From Geosiphon pyriformis (lineage: Eukaryota; Glomeromycota; Glomeromycetes; Archaeosporales; Geosiphonaceae): a stretch of DNA of 64,000 nucleotides. Below, piece by piece: positions 25,901 to 36,557 of this stretch. Position 1 is the first letter of the stretch. Each line of letters opens with the position of its first letter. Location of the stretch: positions 71,795-135,794 of the forward strand of contig JAAOMT010000230.1 of the NCBI GenBank assembly GCA_016748015.1, read 5' to 3'. The notes under the pieces are model-generated. The model searched no databases and had not been told where the DNA came from. It saw only the letters and a program-made list of their open reading frames with translations. Made by a program: the position numbers and the translations under genes.

Positions 25901-26557
25901 ATGAACAATTATTTTCTGGATCAAAACATTTAAAATGCTTTCTATACTCTTCATAAGTATTGGATTAAAAACTATTCAAATGCTACTCTGACCATTGGAA
26001 AACAAACTACAATAACTGACAACAATAGAACACATACTGTTATCAGACCAAAGAAAACAACTACCAGAAGAAAAAAAATTGGTAGCAAAATAGATAAGTA
26101 TTTGCTAGAAAGTATAACAGCAACAATACTTATATCTTCTATTACAATTGGAAAAACAATTAAAAAAATCTTGCCCATAGACAAAAACTTGTCATATGAA
26201 AGACAATTAGAACTCTATGGTTACCTTGGTGAAATCATAGAAGACATAAAGCTTATGAAGAAAACAACTTCTGAGATACAAGTGGAAATTTTGAATATTG
26301 TATGATTAGATATTCCAAGCATTTTGACCATTGCAAGAAGAGCCAAAATTCTTATACAAAGATTTGGTCTCTTGGACACAAAGCTCATTTTGCCTTAAGT
26401 TTTATATACCTTATCCACAAAAAATTTCAACAAACTAGTTAGTTTTGAGTTAGATAAAACTCTTCAAATAGAGTATCCCCTAAATAGTTTGATTTTGCCG
26501 GAGCTCAATCTCTTTGGAGAGGATAATGTTACAGTTGAAACTCATAGTTTTTATTAG
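25901..26557 (+). pseudogene. E3 third ORF downstream of integrase
   Basis: From ATG 25901 one frame runs about 218 codons to TAG 26555, with only three internal stops (including 26303 and 26396). It crosses the polypurine tract and ends about 30 bp inside the 3' LTR. Visible: a basic KKTTTRRKKIG, SSITIGKTIKK, LELYGYLGEIIEDIK, TKNFNKLVSFELDKTLQ and a terminal PELNLFGEDN. It is unlike envelope proteins: no signal peptide or membrane anchor. Counterparts lie at the same place in E1 and E2. Function unknown. Confidence 0.65.
26491..26526 (+). other. Polypurine tract of E3 with conserved upstream block
   Basis: GGAGAGGATAA (26516-26526) directly abuts the 3' LTR. Just before it stands GATTTTGCCGGAGCTCAATC. 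The same GAYTTYGnnGGAGCTYARTnTT block precedes the tract in E1 (28189-28220, minus) and E2 (35867-35900, minus). Confidence 0.8.
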
Positions 26558-27165
26558 TTATCACATGTATTAGCCACTGATGTCATATAATTAGCCACCT
26601 TATTTTTAAATAGTGATCATTAATCTAGTCATTGATTACTTTCAATAGATATATAAGTGATGAGTCTCTTAGCTGTAGAAAAATATCAATGTAAGGAATC
26701 AAAACAATCAAAGAAATAAAATAACAAACTTCCATCTCAAACATTCTCTTATCACTAATTTCTCTTTCCCTACTTTCAAGTATCTGAATATCTTTTGGAT
26801 AAAAAATTACTTGTTGGCACTTTCCTAAAATGTGTAATTGCAGTATTTGAAAATTATTTGAATAAATGTCACTAAAAAGCACAAGTTGATATCTGATATT
26901 AGATTCTAAGAGTGCCAATGTGAGACATAGAATTATACCAGCAGTTATCAATTGTTGACAGTACAGACTATTCCTCTACCTTTAGATTCCCTTGTTATCT
27001 TTTGAAAAGAATAGTGACTGAGATATTTTATAAGACTGATCTCGTACATTGAATCCATACTCATTCAATTTACTCATTGAAGTTGAATTCTCTTTGATTA
27101 TTTTCATCACCCTACAATCCTGTTCTTTTTTGCTATTCATTAGCTTATTACTCCAACTCATAACA
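26527..27165 (+). repeat. 3' LTR of E3
   Basis: TGTTACAGTTGAAACTCATAG to CATAACA. Mostly transitions separate it from the 5' LTR, plus contraction of the ATTGACCTGATC array near 26620-26640. Confidence 0.9.
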
Positions 27166-27208
27166 ATATTATTAACTGTACTTGATTTTTATAATCAATA
27201 CTAGATGG
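27166..27208 (+). pseudogene. 43-bp LINE sliver between E3 and E1
   Basis: After removal of the duplicated atat, codons here continue the RNase H frame left at 19520 (LLTVLDFYNQY then TAG where Trp is expected) and lead to the atgg duplication of E1. It is the middle junction piece of the broken LINE. Confidence 0.65.
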
Positions 27209-28181
27209 TGTTACCGGAGGTTTTTGGGGTCTCTTTTTTTGAATGTTGTTAATGCCTGTTTGCTGTGAATTTACGTTTTCTGGATGTGGTTGAACCTCTA
27301 ATAACTGAATTTATCTTCAAATTATCTCCTATAATTTGAACTGCTGAGCTTATAAGTGGAATGGCCAATTCCGTGCCAGTTATTTTATGTAGTTACATTG
27401 TAGTAAACATCAACTCTTTCCCAGGAATTGCTTGTCTGGAAGCTCACTAAAAATGTGTAGTTACTTTGCTGTAAAAGTCAACTCTTCTACAGGAATCCCG
27501 TCTGTAGGCTACCCTAATAATTATAATAAGAAAAATAAAAGAAAAGTAAAAAAATGTAAAAGAAATAAAATTCTGTCAAGGGAAACGTTTTCTATCCAAG
27601 CCTGGAGTTACTAACAGTTTACTGAAATTGGTAGCTAATCAATTTCAAACTGTTTAGTAGGAATTTGGTTAATTTCAAAAGGAAAATAATTAAGAATTTG
27701 ATTTTTCAAATTATTTGATATTTATTTCGTTTTTGTGTGTAAAGGATGATTCTAGTTGTTAAATCTGAAGTAAGATATATTTTCTTGAAGAGGGAAGCTC
27801 TTCTTTTATACAACTTGTTGTAACACTATTCTATGAACTTGAACTTTGCTATTTTTTATAATTTTGCTGAACTAAAGTTATATTTTGGCAAACTACAAGT
27901 TATTTCTGCAAACTATTAGATATTTTGATGAACTATCAATTATTTCGGCGAATTCCTACAAATTTTGGTGAACTTTTTGAATGTTACATAGTTCGGGGTA
28001 TTGCATGATTGATCATCGCAATTAGGTTACATTTGTGTTATGTACAAATTGGGTTATTAATTAAATGATAATTTTGGATATTTTGCTAATGTAATAAGTA
28101 ATAATTTGAAATGCTAATTAATGATAAGAATTATAAAGGTAATTTCATGCTAAGCAATATTTCTAATTTTGTCTGGTAATA
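27209..28181 (-). repeat. LTR A2, 3' LTR of E1
   Basis: Starts TGTTACCGG; the far terminus reads TAATA where A1 has TAACA, a C-to-T change in the terminal CA. TATAAAAG-like box near 27805-27815 and an upstream array of TTCG/TTTGnnGAA units at 27870-27985, both on the minus strand. Confidence 0.9.
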
Positions 28182-28869
28182 TAACCTCCTCCTCAAGACT
28201 GAGCTCCATCGAAGTCCAAGTACTATCTGTAATTTCCAGATAATAATCCAAAATTATTGAAGAAATTTGGTCTGAAAATTGTTGAAATTTCAGTTTTGTG
28301 AGCTTTCCAATGTATTGAATCTTCAAAGATTGTAAAATTGGGTTTTGTAGAACGTTTTCACAGGTGTGGAATAGGCCATAAAGTCTAAGAGCAGCTCTTA
28401 GTTTATAATGACTGTTTGTAGGTCCCGCTGTTGTCTTGAATTTGTTGTAGAGTTGTTTCCAAATAGCTTCTTTTGTGAAATTTGCTGCTGTAAGCTCCTG
28501 TTTTTGTTCATGAAGTGTTTTTCCAATGTAGAAATATCTATATATTGAAGTATAGTTGTAGTTTTCTTTATTAAGACACAGTTGAAGTTTTTGTTGAATA
28601 GTAGCATTTGGTGGAATACTAATGAGAGTGAACATTAAATTTTCTCTTAAGGCAAGCTTCAAGAGTTTTGGTAGATGAATTCCAGAATAACTTCTTGTGT
28701 TCTTTTTGTAAGGGTAATAATTTCGTGAATTTGGGGCTAAATTGGCAACTATTTCTGTTTGGGTATAATTAATATGTTTTTCTGTAATAGTGATAGATAA
28801 TTCAGGTATTGTCTTTAAAACTAGCATTAGTTTTTGAGATATTTGTTGAATATTTTGAGGGATAGTCAT
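28150..28869 (-). CDS. E1 third ORF, intact, 239 residues
   Basis: An uninterrupted frame downstream of integrase, from ATG at 28869, ending 32 bp inside the 3' LTR so that the polypurine tract encodes its LEEE stretch. Features: NIQQISQKLMLVLK near the start, PYKKNTRSYSGIHLPKLL, YRYFYIGKTLHEQKQELTA, AALRLYGLFHTCEN, and IGKLTKLKFQQFSDQIS near the end. It is mostly helical by composition, with no signal peptide or membrane anchor, so it is not an envelope-like protein. Being open for 239 codons in an element otherwise full of stops is notable. The homologous position in E3 and E2 carries related frames. Function unknown. Confidence 0.75.
   Translation of the reverse strand: MTIPQNIQQISQKLMLVLKTIPELSITITEKHINYTQTEIVANLAPNSRNYYPYKKNTRSYSGIHLPKLLKLALRENLMFTLISIPPNATIQQKLQLCLNKENYNYTSIYRYFYIGKTLHEQKQELTAANFTKEAIWKQLYNKFKTTAGPTNSHYKLRAALRLYGLFHTCENVLQNPILQSLKIQYIGKLTKLKFQQFSDQISSIILDYYLEITDSTWTSMELSLEEEVILPDKIRNIA
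28182..28220 (-). other. Polypurine tract of E1 with conserved upstream block
   Basis: On the minus strand GACTTCGATGGAGCTCAGTC is followed by TTGAGGAGGAGG and then the LTR. It carries the same GGAGCT(C/T)A block as E2 and E3. Confidence 0.8.
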
Positions 28870-28999
28870 TATAAAATTTGAGTGAGAAAATAGATTGAAA
28901 TTATTTTTGGTATGTGGATTTTTATGTTATTTTTGTTTTTTAGTGTGTTTTGTTTTGTTTTTGTTTTTGTGAAATTATTTTTAAATTATAAGGGAATAA

Positions 29000-30355
29000 T
29001 TAGTAAAATTAAATTAAGTGTTCAAGTTGGAAGATTGTTCAATGACAACTATTGGTTCTAAGTTTTGGGGAATATCTTCGGAATTGACTAAAGAAGAATG
29101 TATACCAATTTGTGGAATTAATAGTTCTGAAATGATAGTGTTTTAAACAATCTCCATGTGCAACTTTTGCTAAGATTTTGTCATCAAGTCTTAACTTGTA
29201 TGATCCATTGCCTAGTATTTCATGGATAAAGAATGGTCCATTCCATTTATTTTCAAATTTTCCACTCCATTATTTTTCAGCTTTAGTTCTGTATAGAAAA
29301 ACTTTGTTTTCAACTTTAAAATCATTGGTAACTGGAGGCAATTTGTTGTTATGCTATTCTTTTTGTTGAGTTTAGAAGTGTTCAATATGGGTGGCTGCTA
29401 TTCATTATTTTCTTTTCAATGTGCTGAAAAGTGTATAGGCTCTTCATTAAAGCATTTCCTGGAAATTGTTTTTATTAATTGGTTGTGCTGGGTATGTTTC
29501 TACTATGAAACTAATTGGTAATGTTGCTGTCCTTCCATAAGTTTAATCAAATAGTGTGTGTTTTGTGGTATCTTGTTTTAGTGTTCTGTATGCTAATAAC
29601 ACTGATGGAATAAAGATATTCCATTCTTGCTCAAAATTGGTTGAGACTTTGGCTAATGACTTACACAATGTTCTGTTAAAACGTTCTACAAGTCTGTTTG
29701 TTTGTAGATGGTAGGGCAAAGACAGAGGTCTTTTGACATTGAATCGTTCACAAATTTCTTGTATCAGGTTGTTCACAAAGTGTGTCCCCTGATCGGATAA
29801 AAGTTCAATTGAACATCCATGTCTACAAATGATGTCTTTGTAGATGAAATTTACTACTGACTTCACATCTGCTCATTGAATGGCTCTGGCTTTGGGCCAT
29901 TTAGTAAAATAGTTTACAGCTACTGCAATATAATGGTTTCCTTGAGTGGTAATAGATAGTGGTCCGACTAAATCAATACCAATTCGGTCAAAGAGTTGTT
30001 CAACTTTGATTGGATTTAATGGTTTAGTAGAGCATGTTTCTTTTCTTCTTTAACAACTATCACAAGATTCGACATATTTGTGAATGTCTTTTCTCATTCG
30101 AGGCCAAAAGTAGTATTCTAGTGTTCTTTGGGTGGTGCTGTCTTTTCCGAAGTGTACTGATGAAGGATCTGAGTGCATGTTATATAATATAGTCTCTTTT
30201 TTCTGTTCTTGTATTAATCTGAGTGGTTTGTCTGGGTTTTTGAAATTTCGATGATAAATAATGTTGTTGTGTAGAAAATATTGTTTGACTTGTTGTTGTA
30301 ATTGATGTTTTTCATCTGGAGACCAATCTGTTGGGATTGTTAATGTTTCCAAATA
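29000..30355 (-). pseudogene. E1 integrase
   Basis: Zinc-finger part at 30050-30352 with NMHSDPSSVHFGKD and YVESCDSC. Core: GIDLVGPLSITTQGNHY, LLSDQGTHFVNN, NRLVERFNRTLCKSLAK (29543-29866 is open). Stops occur in the linkers (for example near 29880 and 30052). A C-terminal KWNGPFF-like region continues to about 29180. Confidence 0.85.
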
Positions 30356-30429
30356 TTGTTTAAGATTGTTGTAGTTTTCCGAATTTATTGTTTGTTGGCT
30401 GTTTTGGTTGGTTAAGTTGAGTGTTGGTT

Positions 30430-31990
30430 TTTGTGTTTTCTAATCTTGTCTCATTCTGGAGAGACAGTCAACATTGGTGTGAAGTTTTTCTGGTTTGTGA
30501 TGTACTATGTATTGATAGTTTGCTAGAAATCCTGTCCATTAGGTTTGTTTTGTGTTCAGCTGAGTATTTTTGTTCTGAAGCCATTTGAGTCCAATATTAT
30601 CAGTAATAATATCGAATTCCTTTGGCCGGAAATAAAGATTGAAATGGTGTAGGGCCCAAATTACAGCTGCTGTTTCCAATTCAGTGGCAGGATAATTTTT
30701 TTCAGCTGGTTTTAATGTTCTGCTAGCATAGGCGATTACTTGCTCATTTCTATTGTCATCCAATTGTAATAGAATAGCACCAAAGGCAGTATAAAAGGCA
30801 TCTGTTGCTAGTTGGAATCAGTTGCTGAAATCTGGATAGGTGAAAATTGGAGCTGTTGTTAGTTTTTCTTTGAGGATTTCAAATGCATTTTGGCATTCAG
30901 CAGTCCATTTGTATTTGATGTTTTTGGTGGTAAGCTGGTTGAGAGATTTTGCGATTTCTGAGAATTTTTTGATAAACTTCCAATAGTAGGAGGCTAACCC
31001 TATGAATCCTCTTAGTTCTGTAGTGTTTCGTGGAGTTTTGAAGTTTTTGACAGCACTGATTTTTTCAGGGTCTAGTTTGATTCCATCTTTACTAATGATA
31101 TGACCAAAGAAGGCCAAGCTTGTTTTTTCAAAGTAGCATTTTTTGATGTTGAGTTTTAGTCCTGTTTTTCGTAATCATTGAAAAACTTCTTGCAAATGTT
31201 TTAAGTGTAATTCGAATGATAGAAAATAAACATCAGTATCATCAAGATAAACGACTACTGACTTCCAAAGGAGTCCTTGGTACACAACATCCATTAATCT
31301 CTGAAATGTTGCTGGTGCATTGCATAATCCAAAAGGCATTACATTAAACTCGTAATTTCCGCCTTGGGTGGTAAATGCTGTTTTGGGGTGATCTTTGGGA
31401 TCCATGACAACTTGTTAGTAACTGCTTTCTAAATCTAGTGTTGAAAAGTATTTGGATTTTCCAAGAGCATCTAACATGTCATCAATTCGGGGAAGGGGGT
31501 AGGCATCTCCAATTGTAACACTGTTGAGTTGTCAATAGTCAACACAAAATCATATCTTTCTATTTTTTTTTAACTAACACTACAGGTGAAGCCCAAAGAC
31601 TTATGGAGGATTGGATAAGCCCATTATTAAGCATTCATTGTACTTCTTCTCGGATGAATTGGTGGCTTTCTGGAGCAACTCGGTAGGCTTGTTGTTGCCT
31701 TGGTTTGGCATCTTCTGTGTAGATTTGATGTTGAACCAAATCGGTTCTTCTTAAGTTATTGTTGTTTTTGGCAAAGATATTAGCAAATTCTGCAATTAGT
31801 TCTTTGAGCTGGTTTTGTTGTTGTGGTTCAAGTTGTCCCATGTTGATTTGAGATAGTTTTTCCATGACAACATGGTAGTTTTCAGAGCTGGGGTTTGACT
31901 TTTGGTAGTGAATGTCCAATAATTTCAGAGAGATTAAGGACTGTTTGGGGTAATTCTTGTTAAAATATATTACTGTGAATAACTCCAATT
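30430..31990 (-). pseudogene. E1 reverse transcriptase-RNase H
   Basis: Upstream linker 31635-31988 ends RQQQAYRVAPESHQFI. RT: WASPVVLVKKK, MPFGLCNAPATFQRLMD and intact VVYLDDTDV (31230-31255). Connection: FFGHIISKDGIKLDPEKI, RGFIGLASYYWKFIKKFS. RNase H: VIAYASRTLKPAEKNYPATE and TDNIGLKWLQ. About eight stops break the frame, mostly positions where Gln or Trp is expected. Confidence 0.88.
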
Positions 31991-32271
31991 TCTAAATTAT
32001 TTAATAAAACTATGGGGTAATTATTGGAGTTGTAAAAAGTAATTCAGACTTTCTTTGTTCCTTCTGGAATATAAATGTTTGGGATCGAAATATTATGTTC
32101 CAAGCAGACTTGTTCATTGGACTCAAAAATTTGTTGTGTGGTTGTTGGCTTTAGGCAGGTGTAGATTTCCAGGTGTTCTCCAAAGAGTGAGATGGTAATT
32201 GGTTGTGGAAGTCTGAGAATCTGGTGGGATTCATTTTGTGTGTTAAGAGCTATATTAACTGGAACTGTGAA

Positions 32272-33219
32272 TCATTCAGTTGAACCAAAACCTTGGGTTC
32301 CTTTATTGCTTTTTCCTAATTGTTCTCTTTGATTGACTAGTTGCAAACCTGAAATGTTGATTAGGAGTAGGTAAATAGCTTGGGCAATTTTTTCAGCATG
32401 TTCGATCTTGAATGGTTTGTCAGTTTTATTTTGAAGCATCACTATAATGTCTCCAGTATATTCAGCATCGATTATTCCTTCTCTGACATTGATTTTTTTA
32501 CTTGCCAGAGAGGACCGGGAGGCAATTTGAACCATTGCTCCTGGTGGAATTTCGAGTGCAATTTTGAGGTTGATTTTTGTGAGAGATTTGGGTTTGAGAA
32601 CAAGAGTATCCTTGTCTGGATATCTTAGGTCATATCCAGCATCAATTTCGTGTGCTTTTTCAGGTTTTATTCCTTGTCTGTTGTTGTCAAAGTATTTGAG
32701 TTGTAAGGCAGGCTGATTTTCAATAAGATAGATAGGTATTGTTTCAATTTCTTCCGTTGCTTCAGGTTCTCCAAATTCAATTTTGTTCTCATCACTTTTG
32801 CTGGGCAAGAGGATGCTAAGAGCGTAGCATTCAGAACACCACTGTTTATCACAAAGCATAATGCATTCTTCACATAGCCTAATGTTCATTTGCTCTAATT
32901 GGTGAATTTGAGCTTCTTGAGTTGGATAGGTGTGACTTGCAATTTGGTGGTAGACTTTTACTTCATCTTCGTAATTGAATCCAGCTAATTCCATGGTGTA
33001 TTCAATGTATTCTGCTTCCTTCATTTGACAAACATCTTCTTTGGTAGCTTCATTAATTAATGCCATTGCTAGGTCGAAAATCATCTCAGCATCATGGGAG
33101 TAGTGATAAAGTTTGTTGAGAGCACTGTTGTATGCTGCATTAAAGAGTGTTCTTCTTTTGACTTTTTCTGAAATTGATAAAACATATTGGCAGGTTTGAT
33201 CACAGACTCCTCCTCTCAT
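32272..33219 (-). CDS. E1 Cys-rich domain fused to dUTPase
   Basis: dUTPase hydrolyses dUTP to dUMP, limiting uracil incorporation into cDNA. The 315-residue open frame has all five trimeric dUTPase motifs: EIDAGYDLRYP, IASRSSLA, GIIDAEYTGDIIVML, EKIAQAIYL and KGTQGFGSTE. The N-terminal 160 residues are a Cys-rich helical region with CDQTC and CEECIMLCDKQWCSEC. Further Cys pairs (CYYCKAC, PCLTCG) occur upstream in the same module, beyond a stop near 33230. It lies between protease and RT in the pol order. The enzyme motifs look unmutated although neighbours are broken. Confidence 0.9.
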   Translation of the reverse strand: MRGGVCDQTCQYVLSISEKVKRRTLFNAAYNSALNKLYHYSHDAEMIFDLAMALINEATKEDVCQMKEAEYIEYTMELAGFNYEDEVKVYHQIASHTYPTQEAQIHQLEQMNIRLCEECIMLCDKQWCSECYALSILLPSKSDENKIEFGEPEATEEIETIPIYLIENQPALQLKYFDNNRQGIKPEKAHEIDAGYDLRYPDKDTLVLKPKSLTKINLKIALEIPPGAMVQIASRSSLASKKINVREGIIDAEYTGDIIVMLQNKTDKPFKIEHAEKIAQAIYLLLINISGLQLVNQREQLGKSNKGTQGFGSTE

Positions 33220-33500
33220 TGCTACATCAATCTAATTGCATTCTTCTGGTAGCATATCTCCACAAGTCAAACAAGGGGTATTGTTCTATTTTCCGCTTCT
33301 TTTTATTAGATGGCCTCATTGTTCTCTGTGGCAAGCCTTGCAGTAATAACAAGTATGACTTTTATATTCTTCTTCAGGTAAAATGCAGGCTCCCATTGAC
33401 GATAGTTTCTTGTAACAGTTCTTATATTTAAGGGGAATGTAGGGGCATTGTTTCCTTGGTTCAGGCTTTGAGTAAGAGATATTCTATCCAGAGGTTTCGA
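33220..33500 (-). pseudogene. E1 upstream half of the Cys-rich module
   Basis: Frames here encode TCYYCKACHRE and NTPCLTCGDMLPEE before the dUTPase ORF, interrupted by stops. E2 has the same arrangement (PCLACGETLLDE near 40960-40990), so the module once extended from protease to dUTPase. Confidence 0.6.
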
Positions 33501-33671
33501 GTTCAGAGTGTAGGGTAAAATGTTCTTGTTCAGTTTCATCAGCCCAATTGGACATTGATCCAAGAGCCATGAATGTTTTGATTATTGGTTTTTTTTTCTG
33601 GCTCGAATTCAAAAGCCGGGGCTTTTTCGGAGCATTTGTTAAATGTTCCACAAGTGGCAGGTACTCGGGCA

Positions 33672-34297
33672 TGTTGTCCTTGGTAAGAGATTTGTAGTTC
33701 TTGGGTTTCTTAGTCTAATTTCACATTGGCTTTTTGGAGCCAATCATTTCCGACAAGAGCTTGATACTGGGGCGCATCCATTATAAGAACTTTAACTGAA
33801 ATAGTAATTTCATCAAGAGTGAATGGAAAATTGTCAATTTCTCCTACTGGAGTTTTTTTCATGTTATCGGCAGTAACAATTACTGTTTGAGCTGGTCAGT
33901 CGACATTTCTCTTTAACTGTTGTATTAACTGGTAGATAATAATGCTTCCAGTGGATCCATTGTCTAGAATCAAGCGAATTGCCTTTCCTTCAACTTCTGC
34001 TTTAGTGTACATAGCCATAATTGCTTTTTGTTTATTGGTGGCTGCATTGCTAAGCAGGAATAGTGACTCATTTGCTTCGAACTCAAAAGGGAATATATCT
34101 GAAAGATTGGCATTTTCAGCAATTCTGGCTGGTGGGATTGTGGTGGGAGTATAAGAAGGGTTTTGTTGTTGTTGTGCTGCAGCTCTACCTTCTGAGAGTG
34201 CAATATGGTGAAAATTCTGTTCTTCTGGCATTGTTAAATAACTGGGTTGAGTGTGATAGTGGTTGGGTTTTGGTTGAGTGGAATTTTGGGGAACCAA
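33672..34297 (-). pseudogene. E1 aspartic protease
   Basis: AIRLILDNGSTGSIIIYQL (33896-34297 frame) gives the catalytic D-x-G triad as DNG rather than DTG/DSG, followed by PQYQALVGNDWLQKANVKLD downstream. A stop interrupts at about 33718 and another near 33900. The ORF before it is Pro/Thr-rich linker from gag. Confidence 0.8.
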
Positions 34298-34973
34298 TTG
34301 GTTGTTTGAACTGATTCTATTGTTGTTTACTTGGTATTGGTTTTATGATGTGAACTGATTTTGTGTAATCAGTCTTCGAGCAGGTACTTGATAATGTTAT
34401 GTGGGTGGTTGTTGGTATTGCTGTTGGATTGGCTGTGGGGCAGGCTAATAATAGTTACTTTGATATTGGAGTCTTGGTAGATAGTAAGCTGGTAGTGATG
34501 GTTGATAATAAGATTGCTGTGGTGGAGGGTAATGTTGATTACTCCTATTTTGTTGGTCTCATTGTAGCTTTCTGCAATCTCTTTTTCAGTGGCCAGAGAT
34601 TCCACAGTAATGGCAATTTTGAGGCTGGTTATTAGAAAGTGGTGCAAAGTTATTTTGATTTCGTCTTTGGGGTGGTTGATATTTTTGGAATTGCTGTTGT
34701 TGTTGATTGGTGAAATAGTTTTCAACTTTCTTTGTGAGTTGGTCAATTTTTTTCTCAGCTGCTGAGCTGGTTTTTCTAATTGCCAAATTTACAAGTTTTG
34801 TGCAATTGGCCTCTTTTATGGCTATTTCATATCTTTTTGCATGCTGTATGACAGAGTTTAAATCTTCTGGGGCATGTGGATAAACCTTTTTAATTAGTTT
34901 ATCTTTTAGACCAGCAATAAATTGATCCAAGATTTGAGCATTGGAATAATAATCATTTGTTTCGAGTTGGCAA
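34298..34973 (-). pseudogene. gag: E1 gag, C-terminal part
   Basis: The frame 34586-34930 reads QFIAGLKDKLIKKVYPHAPE and VIQHAKRYEIAI. A knuckle CHYCGISGH-stop-KRDC (about 34580-34630) keeps CX2CX4HX4C spacing with a TGA inside. The upstream half is displaced to 45142-46224 by E2. Confidence 0.85.
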
Positions 34974-35859
34974 TGTTACAGGTGATTATTTCTGCGGTTG
35001 AATTAAATAATGAACCCATAACTTGGTGCTCAAAAGCTATTTCCATTGATGATGTTCTGTAAGTGTTGTATTTGAAGGTTTTGATGGGTCTGAAGATTTT
35101 GGTTGAGTTCTTTGTATAATGGACAGAGATTCAATAGTGTCAATAATAGATGTATTTTTCCAAGAGTTTTCCCAATTTTTTTCTTAGCGTGGTGGCCAGA
35201 TTTAGTCTGGCAGTTGTGCCCTTCTAGTAAGCTATCCGATAATATATAAAATTCTACTCTTATTTCTGGGTCTTTTACCAGGCTATCCTTGATGTCAATA
35301 ACTCAGCACTTAATCCTTTTAATCAGTTAGTATACAATAACAAATCAAAATAAAATAAAGAAAAAGAAAATAAAAAAAATAAAGAAAGAAAGAAATAAGC
35401 CAAGGCGATTTTGCAGATTAGTATCCCGTCAATAGCCGTGATCAAGAGCTATTGTTTCAGTGTGGTTAAGTATCAATTACTATCAACATAAAGTGTTGAT
35501 AGTGAAGAGTGAGTTGAGATATGGAATATTTATTTATTTGATGATTGTGTTTTCTAGGCTAAAAATTCTGTGATATCAATTCTGTCTTTTCTGTTTCTAA
35601 CACTACTGCTATATATACATAATTGAAATTCCTCAATTCCTCGATTCTTCACGACAGGAATCTTGGAATTCCTGGAATCCTGCGATTCCTTTAAGAGGAA
35701 TTCTGGAATCCTGGAATCCTACAATTCCTCGTCGGGAATCCTGAAATTCCTGGAATTCTGCAATTCCTGAGAAGAATCCTGGAATTCCACATTTACTATG
35801 CTTACTTCTGATTGGCTAATAATTATGCTAATATATTTTCTATATTTCTATAAGTAACA
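34974..35859 (-). repeat. LTR B2, 3' LTR of E2
   Basis: TGTTACAGGTGATTATTTC to AAGTAACA, 886 bp. Minus-strand TATATATAGC (about 35607-35617) lies downstream of a GGAATnCTGGAAT array (35635-35790). Confidence 0.9.
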
Positions 35860-35900
35860 TTATTCCCTCCTTTTTAATATTAAGCTCCGTCAAAATCTAA
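35860..35900 (-). other. Polypurine tract of E2 with conserved upstream block
   Basis: Minus strand: GATTTTGACGGAGCTTAATATTAAAAAGGAGGGAATAA is split here as a GATTTTGACGGAGCTTAAT block and an AAAAAGGAGGGAA tract ending at the LTR. The block is shared with E1 and E3. Confidence 0.8.
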
Positions 35901-36503
35901 CTCGTGTAATTTCCCTTCTTGAAGTATTTCCTGGATTTCGTTTTCGAGAATTACTTGTGTTATTTGGGTCTGTAATTCTTCAAATTGAGCATTGGTGATT
36001 TTTCCCAATTGATTACTGGTAACCATATTCATTGCTCTGTTGCATAATATTTCTGGTTTATCTTGAAATGCTGTGTGTATTTAGTATATGGCTCGAGCTT
36101 ATGTGGATAAGTTGTTTTTTCCCACAAAATGTCCTAATTGTTGTAGTATTTTTTTGTTGAATAATTGCTTTGTTTTATCCATATATAGATTCTGAATATT
36201 TACATGTTGTCCCAAGTAGAAATAACAATAGTTTCGTGGGAATTGTTGTATCCATCAATTCCAAGTTTTTTTAGTCAATTCTTGATATAGTGACTCTTTT
36301 GTCGATTCTTTTATTGCTAATTTTACTTTCGCCATGATTTTGTTCACAGTATTTTCAGTTTTCTTCTGTGTTCTGAATTGAAATGTTTTTCTAGTATCTT
36401 GATATCGAATGGTTTGTTAATTGATTGTAATCTCCATTTTCTGGTGTTGGATTAATTGAAAGAGTTGTTGTGCTAGTGAGTGAATGTTGTTTGTAATTTC
36501 CAT
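35880..36503 (-). pseudogene. E2 third ORF downstream of integrase
   Basis: From ATG at 36503-36501 a frame of about 207 codons runs to TAA at 35880 with four internal stops. Visible: NNIHSLAQQLFQLIQHQKME, YCYFYLGQHVNIQ, LGKITNAQFEELQTQITQVI, LDFDGA. The FYLG block and the LGKxTxxQFxxxxxQI block match the E1 ORF (YFYIGKTL; IGKLTKLKFQQFSDQI). Ends 20 bp before the LTR rather than inside it. Confidence 0.6.
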
Positions 36504-36557
36504 TTTTCTGATATTTCCTGTCACGTCTACCATGTCTTTATATATTCTTTTGATGGA

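Larger units (their letters stand above)
19521..27165 (+). mobile_element. E3: full-length Ty3/gypsy element, C family
   Basis: Two related LTRs (674 and 639 bp), a primer site, gag, protease, RT, RNase H, integrase, a third ORF and a polypurine tract are all present in order. Flanks are atat (19517-19520) and atat (27166-27169), an exact 4-bp duplication. RT before integrase places it in Ty3/gypsy. No dUTPase is found. In-frame stops and one or two frame changes make it defective. Confidence 0.93.

Noticed and set aside
34399-34635. Plus-strand Val-rich ORF
   Set aside because: Antisense shadow of E1 gag linker, with no independent support.
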